This document shows positions 18,493 through 27,032 of a stretch of 38,357 nucleotides of DNA, piece by piece. The stretch covers positions 1-38,357 of the forward strand of contig VGSH01000018.1 of the NCBI GenBank assembly GCA_016875025.1, read 5' to 3'. The notes under the pieces are model-generated. The model was not told the DNA's origin. It was given only the letters and a program-made list of their open reading frames with translations, and ran no database searches. The stretch's first letter is position 1, and every line of letters starts with the position of its first letter. The stretch comes from Deltaproteobacteria bacterium. Its GTDB lineage: Bacteria; Desulfobacterota; WTBG01; CAIYCZ01; CAIRTM01. The position numbers and the translations under genes are program-made.

Positions 18493-20037
18493 ATGAGACG
18501 CACCCTGCAGATTATTTTTCTTATACTGTTTTTAGCGCTGATTACTTTAAGCGCCTGGCCGCATCTGCCGGTTGCGCCGGAGCTGTTCCTGCAGGCAAGT
18601 CCGCTCATTGCCGGACTGAGCTCGCTTGCCGCGCGCACGTTTACCATTTTTCTGCTTCCCGCCATCGTTATTCTTGCAACCGCGCTGATTGCCGGGAGAA
18701 TCTTTTGCGCATACACCTGCCCACTGGGCACATTGTTTGACCTGTGCGGCCGCAGACAAACCCGGGCCGGAAGTATCCACACCCGCGTGCCCAAATATCT
18801 TATTTTGTGCGCGCTGCTTGCAGCAGCAGCGGCCGGTGTTAATTTTACGGGCCTGTTTGACCCGCTCGCGCTGCTCTATCGCAGCGTGGCCTTTGTGCTC
18901 TACCCCCTGAGCATTCTGGGTGTCAACCTCGGGCTGGACGCGCTGCGGCCTGCAGCCGAACACTTTCGCTGGCTGTCTCTGGCCTATGCCTATGTGGCGC
19001 AGCCGGTTTTTATCGGCGCGTGGCTCAGTGCTCTTATTATCCTGTGCCTGTTTGTGCTCAACCGCTTTGCGCACCGCTTCTGGTGCCGCTCTTTGTGCCC
19101 GCTGGGCGCACTGCTCGGCATATTCGCGCGCATGAGCCTTGTAAAGCGGCAGGTTTCAAGCGCCTGCACGTCCTGCGGCGCGTGCGTTGAGCCCTGCCCG
19201 CTGCAGGCCATACCGGCAGACAGGCCTCAGGAAACTATCGCGAGCGAGTGCAGCCTGTGCGGCACCTGCGCCAAGGTCTGCCCGCAGGATGCGATCAGCT
19301 ACGGCCTGCAAAACCGCGTGCCTGTTTCACGGCAGGCTCTGCTGTCAAAACGTTCTTTTATTGCTGCCGCCGGACTCGGTCTGACAGCCGCGGGTCTTGC
19401 AAGGCTTTCGCCCCGCGAGCCATTGCGGCCTGCAGGCCTTCTGCGGCCGCCGGGCGCAGTGCCTGAAAAAGAATTTCTTCAGCGCTGCGTGCGCTGCGGA
19501 GCATGTATGCGCGTGTGCCCCACCAACACGCTGCAGCCGCTTCTTTTTGAACGGGGCCTGGAAAATCTGTGGACCCCGCGCCTTGTGCCGCGCCTTGCCG
19601 GCTGCGATCAAAGCTGCTTTCTGTGCGGCACGGTGTGCCCCACCGATGCCCTGCGCGAACTGACGCTTGAGGAAAAGAAGCATGCCAAAATCGGCACCGC
19701 GTATATTGTCAAAGACCGCTGCCTGGTCTGGGCCCAGGACCGATTGTGCCTGATCTGCGATGAGCAGTGCCCCTATAACGCGATAATATTCCAATGGAAG
19801 GACGGGTTTCGGAGGCCGGTAGTGATTGAGCACAAATGCAACGGCTGCGGATTCTGTGAAGAGCAGTGCCCGGTGGCGGGCGAATCCGCGATTATCGTGA
19901 CGTATCAGGGCGAGATCCGGCTCTCACAGGGCTCCTACATCGAGGCTGCCCGGCAGCAGCAGCTTGATTTCAGCACCGACCCCGATGACGATGAATTTTT
20001 CCTGCAACCGGAAAGGTTCTCACCAGAAGACAGATAA
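18493..20037 (+). CDS. NapH-NapG-like membrane polyferredoxin (4Fe-4S binding)
   Basis: Multiple TM helices, FCAYTCP and WCRSLCP motifs, several CxxCxxCxxxCP clusters, internal KRSFIAAAGLGLTAAGLA segment before a second ferredoxin block. Confidence 0.85.
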   Translation: MRRTLQIIFLILFLALITLSAWPHLPVAPELFLQASPLIAGLSSLAARTFTIFLLPAIVILATALIAGRIFCAYTCPLGTLFDLCGRRQTRAGSIHTRVPKYLILCALLAAAAAGVNFTGLFDPLALLYRSVAFVLYPLSILGVNLGLDALRPAAEHFRWLSLAYAYVAQPVFIGAWLSALIILCLFVLNRFAHRFWCRSLCPLGALLGIFARMSLVKRQVSSACTSCGACVEPCPLQAIPADRPQETIASECSLCGTCAKVCPQDAISYGLQNRVPVSRQALLSKRSFIAAAGLGLTAAGLARLSPREPLRPAGLLRPPGAVPEKEFLQRCVRCGACMRVCPTNTLQPLLFERGLENLWTPRLVPRLAGCDQSCFLCGTVCPTDALRELTLEEKKHAKIGTAYIVKDRCLVWAQDRLCLICDEQCPYNAIIFQWKDGFRRPVVIEHKCNGCGFCEEQCPVAGESAIIVTYQGEIRLSQGSYIEAARQQQLDFSTDPDDDEFFLQPERFSPEDR

Positions 20038-20129
20038 ATTGACGCACATGCTCTGAACTGGTATTGTTCAGGGCAACTACCTCTCGGCAACAAAATCAGA
20101 CATTGCGAGGAATATGGGGAAACGGCATC

Positions 20130-21584
20130 ATGTTTGAACAGGCCTTCAAGAATATTGATGACGTGCTCTGGAAAGAAGCCGGATGCACGACCGAGCTGGA
20201 CTACACCGAGCAGACCTCCTGGCTGCTGTTTCTGAAATATCTCGACGGCCTTGAGCAGGACCGCGCTGATGAAGCCGCCCTGAGCGGGAAGAAATATACC
20301 TACATTCTGGAGAAGCCCTATCGCTGGGCGAGCTGGGCTGCGCCAAAGGGCAAAGACGGCAGGCTCGACCATAACAAGGCCGATAGCGGTGATGATTTGC
20401 GCGATTTCGTCAATGGCAAGCTGTTCCCCTATCTGCACGGGTTCACGCAGCGGGCCACCGGGCCTGACACCATTGAATATAAAATAGGGCAGATTTTCGG
20501 GGAGATCAAAAACAAGATCCACAGCGGCTACAACCTGCGTGAAATCATCGATCACATTGACGAGCTGCGCTTCCGCTCGCAGGCTGAAAAACACGAGCTC
20601 TCCGCGCTGTACGAGGAAAAGATCAAGCGCATGGGCAATGCGGGCCGCAACGGCGGCGAGTATTACACCCCGCGCCCGCTTATTCGCGCCATGGTGAAAG
20701 TGGTTGCGCCGAAAATCGGTGAGACCATTTATGACGGCGCCTGCGGCTCAGCCGGGTTTTTGTGCGAGGCCTACGACTATCTTAAGTCCGGCGGCAGGCT
20801 CACCACCCGCGATGTTAAGACGCTTCAGGAAAAGACTTTTTACGGCAAAGAGAAGAAGTCGCTGGCCTATGTTATCGCCATCATGAACCTGATCCTGCAC
20901 GGCATCGAGGCCCCGAACATCCTGCACACCAACACGCTCACCGAAAACCTGGCCGATGTTCAGGAGAAAGACCGCTACGACATTATCCTGGCCAATCCGC
21001 CGTTCGGCGGCAAGGAGCGCAAGGAGGTTCAGCAGAACTTCCCCATCCGCACCGGCGAGACCGCGTTTTTGTTTTTGCAGCATTTTGTTAAAATGCTGCG
21101 CGCCGGAGGCCGCGCAGGCGTGGTTATTAAAAACACGTTTTTGTCAAACACCGATAATGCCTCGGTGTCGCTTCGCAAGCTGCTGCTTGAAAGCTGCAAT
21201 CTGCACACCGTGCTTGACTGCCCCGGCGGCACGTTTCAGGGCGCGGGCGTGAAAACCGTGGTGCTGTTTTTTGAAAAGGGCAGCAAAACGAGAAAAATTT
21301 GGTATTACAAGCTCGACCCCGGCCGCAATCTCGGCAAGACCAATTCGCTGAATGATGATGACCTGATTGACTTCATTGACCGGCAATTGACGTTTGCCGA
21401 CTCGGCCAAAAGCTGGAGCGTGGATGCTGCCGCGATTGACCCGGCGACATTTGATTTGTCGGTAAAAAACCCCAACGGCAATGAAGCGGTGGTGCACCGC
21501 AGCCCGGCCGACATCATGAATGAAATAGCCGCGCTTGATAAAGAAAGCGCGCAGGTGCTGGCAAAAATTCGAGGGCTGCTGTGA
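20130..21584 (+). CDS. hsdM: type I restriction-modification N6-adenine methyltransferase subunit HsdM
   Basis: EYYTPRPLIRAMV, YDGACGSAGFL, ILANPPFGG; start ATG 20130. Confidence 0.95.
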   Translation: MFEQAFKNIDDVLWKEAGCTTELDYTEQTSWLLFLKYLDGLEQDRADEAALSGKKYTYILEKPYRWASWAAPKGKDGRLDHNKADSGDDLRDFVNGKLFPYLHGFTQRATGPDTIEYKIGQIFGEIKNKIHSGYNLREIIDHIDELRFRSQAEKHELSALYEEKIKRMGNAGRNGGEYYTPRPLIRAMVKVVAPKIGETIYDGACGSAGFLCEAYDYLKSGGRLTTRDVKTLQEKTFYGKEKKSLAYVIAIMNLILHGIEAPNILHTNTLTENLADVQEKDRYDIILANPPFGGKERKEVQQNFPIRTGETAFLFLQHFVKMLRAGGRAGVVIKNTFLSNTDNASVSLRKLLLESCNLHTVLDCPGGTFQGAGVKTVVLFFEKGSKTRKIWYYKLDPGRNLGKTNSLNDDDLIDFIDRQLTFADSAKSWSVDAAAIDPATFDLSVKNPNGNEAVVHRSPADIMNEIAALDKESAQVLAKIRGLL

Positions 21585-22636
21585 AAAAAGGGTGGTTCAA
21601 AAAACCGTTTGAGGATTGCCTCGAAAAAGTGACCTACACCCAGAAGGTTCAGCGCAAAGACTTCTTGGATGACGGCGCATACCCTGTGGTATCTCAGGAG
21701 GAAAGTTTCATTAATGGTTATTGGGATAATGAAGCCGATCTTTTCAAGGTTAAGACACCCATCGTTATATTTGGTGATCACACCAAGGTGCTTAAATACA
21801 TCGATTTCGATTTCGTGCTGGGCGCGGACGGCGTAAAGATTTTGCCGCCACGAGATTTTCTGGTTCCAAAGTTCTTTTTCTACCAGCTGCAGAATGCAAA
21901 TCTTGAGACACTTGGATACGCACGTCACTATAAGCTTTTAAAGGAGTTAGTGATACTTTACCCGGCTCGGCCCGAACAGCAGCGGATTGTGAAGATACTT
22001 GACGAAGCTTTTGCGGGCATTGCCACTGCCCAGGCCAATGCCGCCAAAAACCTGCAAAACGCCCGCGACCTTTTCGCCAGCCACCTCAACGCAGTGTTCA
22101 CCCACCGCGGCGCCGGGTGGGTGGAGAAACGATTTGATGAATTTTGCCTTCTTCAAAGAGGCTTTGATCTTCCAACACGCGAACGAATAGCAGGCAAGTA
22201 TCCGCTGGTCAGTTCCAGCGGTATTATAGACACACATAATAAAGCCCCGGTTTGCGGGCCTGGCGTTGTCACCGGAAGAAGTGGCAGCATTGGTAATGTT
22301 TTTTTTATTAAAGAAGACTATTGGCCGCTTAACACTACATTATTCGTAAAAGAATTTTTCGGTAATGACATTCGATTTACCTACTGGCTTCTCAACTATT
22401 TTAAACTGTTACGCTTTGCATCAGGAACCGGTGTTCCTACGCTTAACCGTAATGCTGTTCATGAACAGCCCGTAATAGTCCCAGCTTGTTGTGATAAACA
22501 AAAAGCTATTGCCGCCCAGCTCGACGCCCTGTCCTCCGAGACCCGGCGCTTGGCTGCCATCTACCAGCGCAAGCAGGCGGCGCTGTCGGAATTCAAGCAG
22601 TCGCTGCTGCACCGGGCCTTTGCGGGGGAGTTATAA
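21581..22636 (+). CDS. hsdS: type I restriction-modification specificity subunit HsdS
   Basis: Two TRD-like halves with coiled spacers 'PARPEQQRIVKILDEAFAGI' and 'QKAIAAQLDALSSETRRLAAIYQRKQAALSEFKQSLLHRAFAGEL'; GTG start overlapping hsdM. Confidence 0.93.
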   Translation: MKKGWFKKPFEDCLEKVTYTQKVQRKDFLDDGAYPVVSQEESFINGYWDNEADLFKVKTPIVIFGDHTKVLKYIDFDFVLGADGVKILPPRDFLVPKFFFYQLQNANLETLGYARHYKLLKELVILYPARPEQQRIVKILDEAFAGIATAQANAAKNLQNARDLFASHLNAVFTHRGAGWVEKRFDEFCLLQRGFDLPTRERIAGKYPLVSSSGIIDTHNKAPVCGPGVVTGRSGSIGNVFFIKEDYWPLNTTLFVKEFFGNDIRFTYWLLNYFKLLRFASGTGVPTLNRNAVHEQPVIVPACCDKQKAIAAQLDALSSETRRLAAIYQRKQAALSEFKQSLLHRAFAGEL

Positions 22637-22734
22637 ATTGACCTTATTGACAAAGTTGACATTGTTGATAATGTGCGGAAAGCCTCTTGCAGCGAAGCGT
22701 CAATGAGGTCAATCGGGTCAACAGGGTCACACAC
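22637..22734. repeat. two opposed 9-bp-period tandem arrays (4 units each)
   Basis: ATTGACCTT ATTGACAAA GTTGACATT GTTGATAAT (22637-22672) and GTCAATGAG GTCAATCGG GTCAACAGG GTCACACAC (22699-22734). Confidence 0.75.
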
Positions 22735-22760
22735 ATTGTTACAATAGGGGGGGCATCGCA

Positions 22761-23510
22761 ATGCCTGAACTGTTTGACAAACACGGAGGGTTTCGAAGGC
22801 TGCATTCATTTACGCTGGCCACGATCATTCAGCTCGAAACCCTGCGCTTCTGCCGCCGATTTCTCACGCACGACGTGCGCGAGCGCGAAAAAAAATCCTA
22901 CGACCCCAAGGGCCGCCAGTATGACCAGATGATTCAGGCCGCCCGCAGCGGCAGGCAGAACATCATCGAAGGCTCGGAGCGCTCCGCAACATCGAAAGAC
23001 ACTGAGATGAAACTCACCGATGTGGCGCGCGCAAGCCTGAGCGAGCTGCGCGGCGACTTTGAGGTCTGGATTCTGGACAAGGGCGCGCTGCCCTGGTCAG
23101 CGCATGCGCCTGAAGCCCGCGAGATAAACGCCGTTTCTCTTGACCCGGCACCGTTCACGGACGACATGGTGCATGAGTCCGCAAAGCATGCGCTGCAGCA
23201 GCGCAAAAAATACGCCCGCTGGCTCGACAGCGATGATGACGCTGTGGTGGCCAATGCCATGCTGGTTATTATCAGCCGGGCGCTGAACATGCTCAAAAGC
23301 CAGATCGAGGCCCAGGGCAAGGCGTTTGAAGAAACCGGCGGGTTCAGCGAGCGGCTGACCGCCAAACGCATCGAAGCGCGCGAGCGCAATAAAGAACCAT
23401 CGCCTGAGTGCCCGCAGTGCGGCCAGAGCATGCGCAAGCGCACATCGGCCAAGGGCGATTTCTGGGGCTGCACCGGATTTCCCGAATGCCGGGGCACCCG
23501 GCCTTACTGA
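22761..23510 (+). CDS. four-helix-bundle (suffix-domain type) protein with C-terminal topoisomerase-type zinc ribbon
   Basis: 'AARSGRQNIIEGSERSATSKDTEMKLTDVARASLSELRGDFEVWI' resembles S23/four-helix-bundle proteins; C-terminal 'CPQCGQSMRKRTSAKGDFWGCTGFPECRGTRPY' zinc ribbon. Confidence 0.75.
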   Translation: MPELFDKHGGFRRLHSFTLATIIQLETLRFCRRFLTHDVREREKKSYDPKGRQYDQMIQAARSGRQNIIEGSERSATSKDTEMKLTDVARASLSELRGDFEVWILDKGALPWSAHAPEAREINAVSLDPAPFTDDMVHESAKHALQQRKKYARWLDSDDDAVVANAMLVIISRALNMLKSQIEAQGKAFEETGGFSERLTAKRIEARERNKEPSPECPQCGQSMRKRTSAKGDFWGCTGFPECRGTRPY

Positions 23511-23523
23511 AAAGCTTTTTACT

Positions 23524-26004
23524 ATGAACGAAGCTGAAACCAGAGCCGAACACATCGACCCCGCGCTTAAAGCAGCAGGCTGGGGCGCACTTGATGGCAG
23601 CCGCATCCGGCGCGAATACGGTATCGCGCCCGGCCGCATTGAAGGTTCGGGCCGCCGCCGCGCCCTGAAGGCCGATTATGTGCTTGAATACCGCAATACA
23701 AAACTTGCGGTTATTGAAGCCAAGGCCTGGGATCAACCCCTGACCGAAGGCTTGGCGCAGGCCAAGGACTATGCTGCAAAACTTGCCGTGCGCTTTGCCT
23801 ATGCTGCCAACGGGCAGGGCATCTACGCAATCGACATGCACATTGGCAGCGAGGGCGAAATCGCCGCCTTCCCGTCGCCTGAAGAACTCTGGAACCGGAC
23901 CTTCGCCGAGGCAAACGCATGGCGCGATCGTTTTGCCGCCGAGCCCTTTGAAGACAAGGGCGGCTCGCATCCGGGCCGCTATTATCAGGACATTGCGGTT
24001 GAGCGGGTAATGGAGTCCATCGCCGCAGGCAAAAAGCGCATACTGCTCACCCTTGCCACGGGCACGGGCAAAACATTCATCGCCTTTCAGGTTGCCTGGA
24101 AACTGTTTCACAGCCGCTGGAACCTGACCGGCGAACCCACACGGCGGCCGCGCATTTTGTTTCTGGCTGATCGCAACATACTTGCCAATCAGGCGTTTAA
24201 TGCTTTCTCGGCCTTCCCCGAAGACGCACTCGTCCGGATCTCGCCGGATGACATCCGCAAAAAGGGTAAAGCTCCTAAAAACGGCAGCCTGTTTTTCACC
24301 ATCTTCCAGACCTTCATGACCTCTGATTTGTCCAATGTCCCTGCTGTCAATCAGGTCAGCAAGGTCATCCCCGTTGTTCAAAAGTCTGCAACCTATCCGA
24401 CATCGTGCGAGGATGCTGCGCAACCCGCCCTGGCAGCGGAGAGGCGCGAAGTGTACAGCGCCTATCCGCCTGACTTTTTCGACTTCATCGTTATTGACGA
24501 GTGCCACCGGGGCGGCGCGAACGACGAGAGCAACTGGCGCGGCATCATGGAGTATTTCGCCCCGGCAGTGCAGCTTGGGCTGACTGCCACACCGAAGCGC
24601 ACTGAAAATGCTGACACCTACCGGTATTTCGGCGAGCCGGTCTACATTTATTCGCTCAAGGACGGCATCAACGACGGCTTTCTCACGCCGTTCAGGGTAC
24701 GGCAGATCTCAACGACGCTGGATGATTATGTGTACACGCCAGATGATACGGTCATCGAAGGCGAGATCGAGGCGGGCAGGCGCTACGAGGAAGATGACTT
24801 CAACAAAAAAATCGAGATCATGGCGCGCGAAAAGAAACGGGTTGAAATCTTTATGGCCGCCATAGACCAGCGTGAAAAAACGCTGGTGTTCTGTGCCACG
24901 CAAAACCACGCGCTTGCCGTGCGCGATCTTGTTAATCAAATGAAGACCAGCAAAGACCCGCATTACTGTGAGCGGGTTACGGCCAACGACGGCGCTCTGG
25001 GTGAGCAGCATCTGAGAGATTTTCAGGATACCGAAAAGACGATTCCAACAATCCTGACCACATCGCAGAAGCTTTCAACCGGCGTGGACGCCCGCAACAT
25101 CCGCAATATCGTTTTGATGCGGCCGATTAATTCGATTATCGAGTTCAAGCAGATCATCGGGCGCGGCACGCGCCTGTTCGACGGCAAGGATTATTTTACT
25201 ATCTATGATTTCGTAAAGGCGCACCTGCATTTCAGCGATCCCGAGTGGGACGGCGAACCGCTGGAGCCGGAAGCATGCAGCGCCTGCGGCACATATCCCT
25301 GCGCATGCGAGAAGCCACAACCGCATCCGTGCCCGGTGTGCGGAAAACGGCCCTGCGTGTGCCCGAAGGAGCCCTGCCCGAAATGCGGACAGCGGCCGTG
25401 TATCTGCAAAAAGAAGGTAAAGGTCAAGCTGGCCGACGGCAAAGAGCGCACCATTGCCCACATAATGTGTACCAGCTTCTGGCACCCGGACGGAACGCCC
25501 ATGTCGGCTGCTCAGTTTATGGAACTGCTTTTCGGCAGGCTGCCTGATTTTTTTAACAACGAGGAAGATCTGAGAACCATCTGGAGCGCGCCGGACACAC
25601 GCGGGCGGCTTTTGGAAGGGCTTGCTGAAAAAGGCTTTGGCCGCGAGCAGCTTGCGGAAATGCAGCGGATCATCGATGCGCAGAAGAGCGATCTGTTCGA
25701 TGTGCTTGCCTATGTGGCCTATGCTTTGCCGACGCTGACCCGTGCAGAGCGGGTTGACCGCGCCAGAGTAGCAATTAAGACATCCTTTAATGACAAACAA
25801 CAGGCTTTTCTCGATTTTGTGCTGGCGCATTACATCAGCGTGGGTGTTGAGGAGCTCGATCAGGAAAAACTGACCCCGCTGCTGCGTCTGAAATATCACG
25901 ACTCTATCGCCGATGCCGTGGCTGATTTAGGCAGACCGGAAGAGATTGGGCAAGTATTCTCTGGGTTTCAGAAATATCTGTATGCGCGGCAGCTTGGGGC
26001 ATAG
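23524..26004 (+). CDS. hsdR: type I restriction endonuclease subunit HsdR (DEAD/DEAH helicase, EcoEI-like)
   Basis: ATGTGKTFIAFQ, DECHRGG, LTATPKRTENADT, IGRGTRLFDGKDYFTIYDFV; N-terminal 'LAVIEAKAW' nuclease motif. Confidence 0.94.
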   Translation: MNEAETRAEHIDPALKAAGWGALDGSRIRREYGIAPGRIEGSGRRRALKADYVLEYRNTKLAVIEAKAWDQPLTEGLAQAKDYAAKLAVRFAYAANGQGIYAIDMHIGSEGEIAAFPSPEELWNRTFAEANAWRDRFAAEPFEDKGGSHPGRYYQDIAVERVMESIAAGKKRILLTLATGTGKTFIAFQVAWKLFHSRWNLTGEPTRRPRILFLADRNILANQAFNAFSAFPEDALVRISPDDIRKKGKAPKNGSLFFTIFQTFMTSDLSNVPAVNQVSKVIPVVQKSATYPTSCEDAAQPALAAERREVYSAYPPDFFDFIVIDECHRGGANDESNWRGIMEYFAPAVQLGLTATPKRTENADTYRYFGEPVYIYSLKDGINDGFLTPFRVRQISTTLDDYVYTPDDTVIEGEIEAGRRYEEDDFNKKIEIMAREKKRVEIFMAAIDQREKTLVFCATQNHALAVRDLVNQMKTSKDPHYCERVTANDGALGEQHLRDFQDTEKTIPTILTTSQKLSTGVDARNIRNIVLMRPINSIIEFKQIIGRGTRLFDGKDYFTIYDFVKAHLHFSDPEWDGEPLEPEACSACGTYPCACEKPQPHPCPVCGKRPCVCPKEPCPKCGQRPCICKKKVKVKLADGKERTIAHIMCTSFWHPDGTPMSAAQFMELLFGRLPDFFNNEEDLRTIWSAPDTRGRLLEGLAEKGFGREQLAEMQRIIDAQKSDLFDVLAYVAYALPTLTRAERVDRARVAIKTSFNDKQQAFLDFVLAHYISVGVEELDQEKLTPLLRLKYHDSIADAVADLGRPEEIGQVFSGFQKYLYARQLGA

Positions 26005-26631
26005 AAAGCGGCTCGGAACATCCTATAGTGCTCCTGTCAAGCAGTAAAAAAAATTATGCAATGTCAAAGAGATAGAAGTTTCATTTTTTTCGAGCGCACC
26101 ACTGCCCTGTACCGAAAAAGGCACTTATAAAAAAACGGCGAGCTCTCACCTGCGCGAACCTTGCACCTGATCGTTATCATTATCCGGCATGCCGATTCCG
26201 ACCACCAATCATCCTCTATCCAGGTTGCAAGGAAAGGAGAGGGGACAGGCGAAAAATGCATTGCTTGACTGTTGCTTCATTGAAACGCCTCTCCGAAAGT
26301 GTTTTCTTTAAAAAAATAAGAAAAACCAATCGGTTAGTTTTTTTGTTTGTTTGACAGCGCCGCAAGGTGACAGGCGAAAATACTTCAACAGCTCCGCTGG
26401 CCGGCTTCTGCCCATGCTGATGAACGGCCAGGTCACGGTGGCGCAAATGGATCATACAGCAATTGCCGACAGGCAAAACATGCCTTATTCTTTCTGTCCG
26501 GTCACTAACCGGGGAAGTTTTCCAGCTCAATAGCGACAAATAACACAAGCTTTGGTTTCAACAAAAGCGGAGGCTAAAGTCGACGGGCAACACATGGTGT
26601 TCTTCGACGGCAGAAAACGGGGCAAAAAAAG

Positions 26632-26657
26632 ACCTTGCAAAAGGTATCAATTGATAC
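26632..26657. promoter_or_regulatory. palindromic operator candidates upstream of the MqsR-like gene
   Basis: ACCTT-GCAA-AAGGT (26632-26645) overlapping the perfect palindrome GTATCAATTGATAC (26644-26657). Confidence 0.55.
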
Positions 26658-26664
26658 TATACCT

Positions 26665-27021
26665 ATGAACAGACCTTCTCACAAAGAGCTGAACAAAAAG
26701 CTCAACGAAGCCAGGGCACTCTCAGAAAAACAGCAGGTTTCTATTGTAGAACCTCTTTGCTTTGCAGCCGATGCGATTGGGCTTGGCTATGATATCGAAG
26801 ATATTTTTATAACCGTCAGCGGCCTTTTAAATGAGATACTGCCTGATCATTATGCCGGAGGCAGGCCGCCGCAGCGGTCATATGAGGACTGTATAACAGG
26901 CTCTGATCTTTTCGCGTTTGAATGGCACAGTGAAATACTGGCTGCCAGGGTATATTGTAAGTTTGCGATCAGGGGAACTACGCTCTGGATTGTTTCGCTG
27001 CACAAAAGCCGGAAGAAATAA
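26665..27021 (+). CDS. MqsR-like toxin candidate
   Basis: 'FAADAIGLGYDIEDIFITVSGLLNEIL...SEILAARVYCKFAIRGTTLWIVSLHKS' resembles the MqsR fold pattern; directly upstream of an MqsA-type antitoxin. Confidence 0.6.
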   Translation: MNRPSHKELNKKLNEARALSEKQQVSIVEPLCFAADAIGLGYDIEDIFITVSGLLNEILPDHYAGGRPPQRSYEDCITGSDLFAFEWHSEILAARVYCKFAIRGTTLWIVSLHKSRKK

Positions 27022-27032
27022 GGAGAACCGCC

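Noticed and set aside
23344-24507. 387-aa minus-strand ORF opposite hsdR
   Set aside because: Shadow ORF caused by high GC; low-complexity composition and fully overlapped by a strongly supported HsdR coding frame.
25276-25407. Regularly spaced repeat considered as a CRISPR-like or tandem DNA array
   Set aside because: In-frame protein repeat (CxxCGxxPCxC) within hsdR; spacing 54 and 45 bp and sequence divergence at DNA level do not fit CRISPR.
25075-25899. 274-aa minus-strand ORF opposite hsdR
   Set aside because: Antisense to the HsdR C-terminal region; no recognisable domain or start context.
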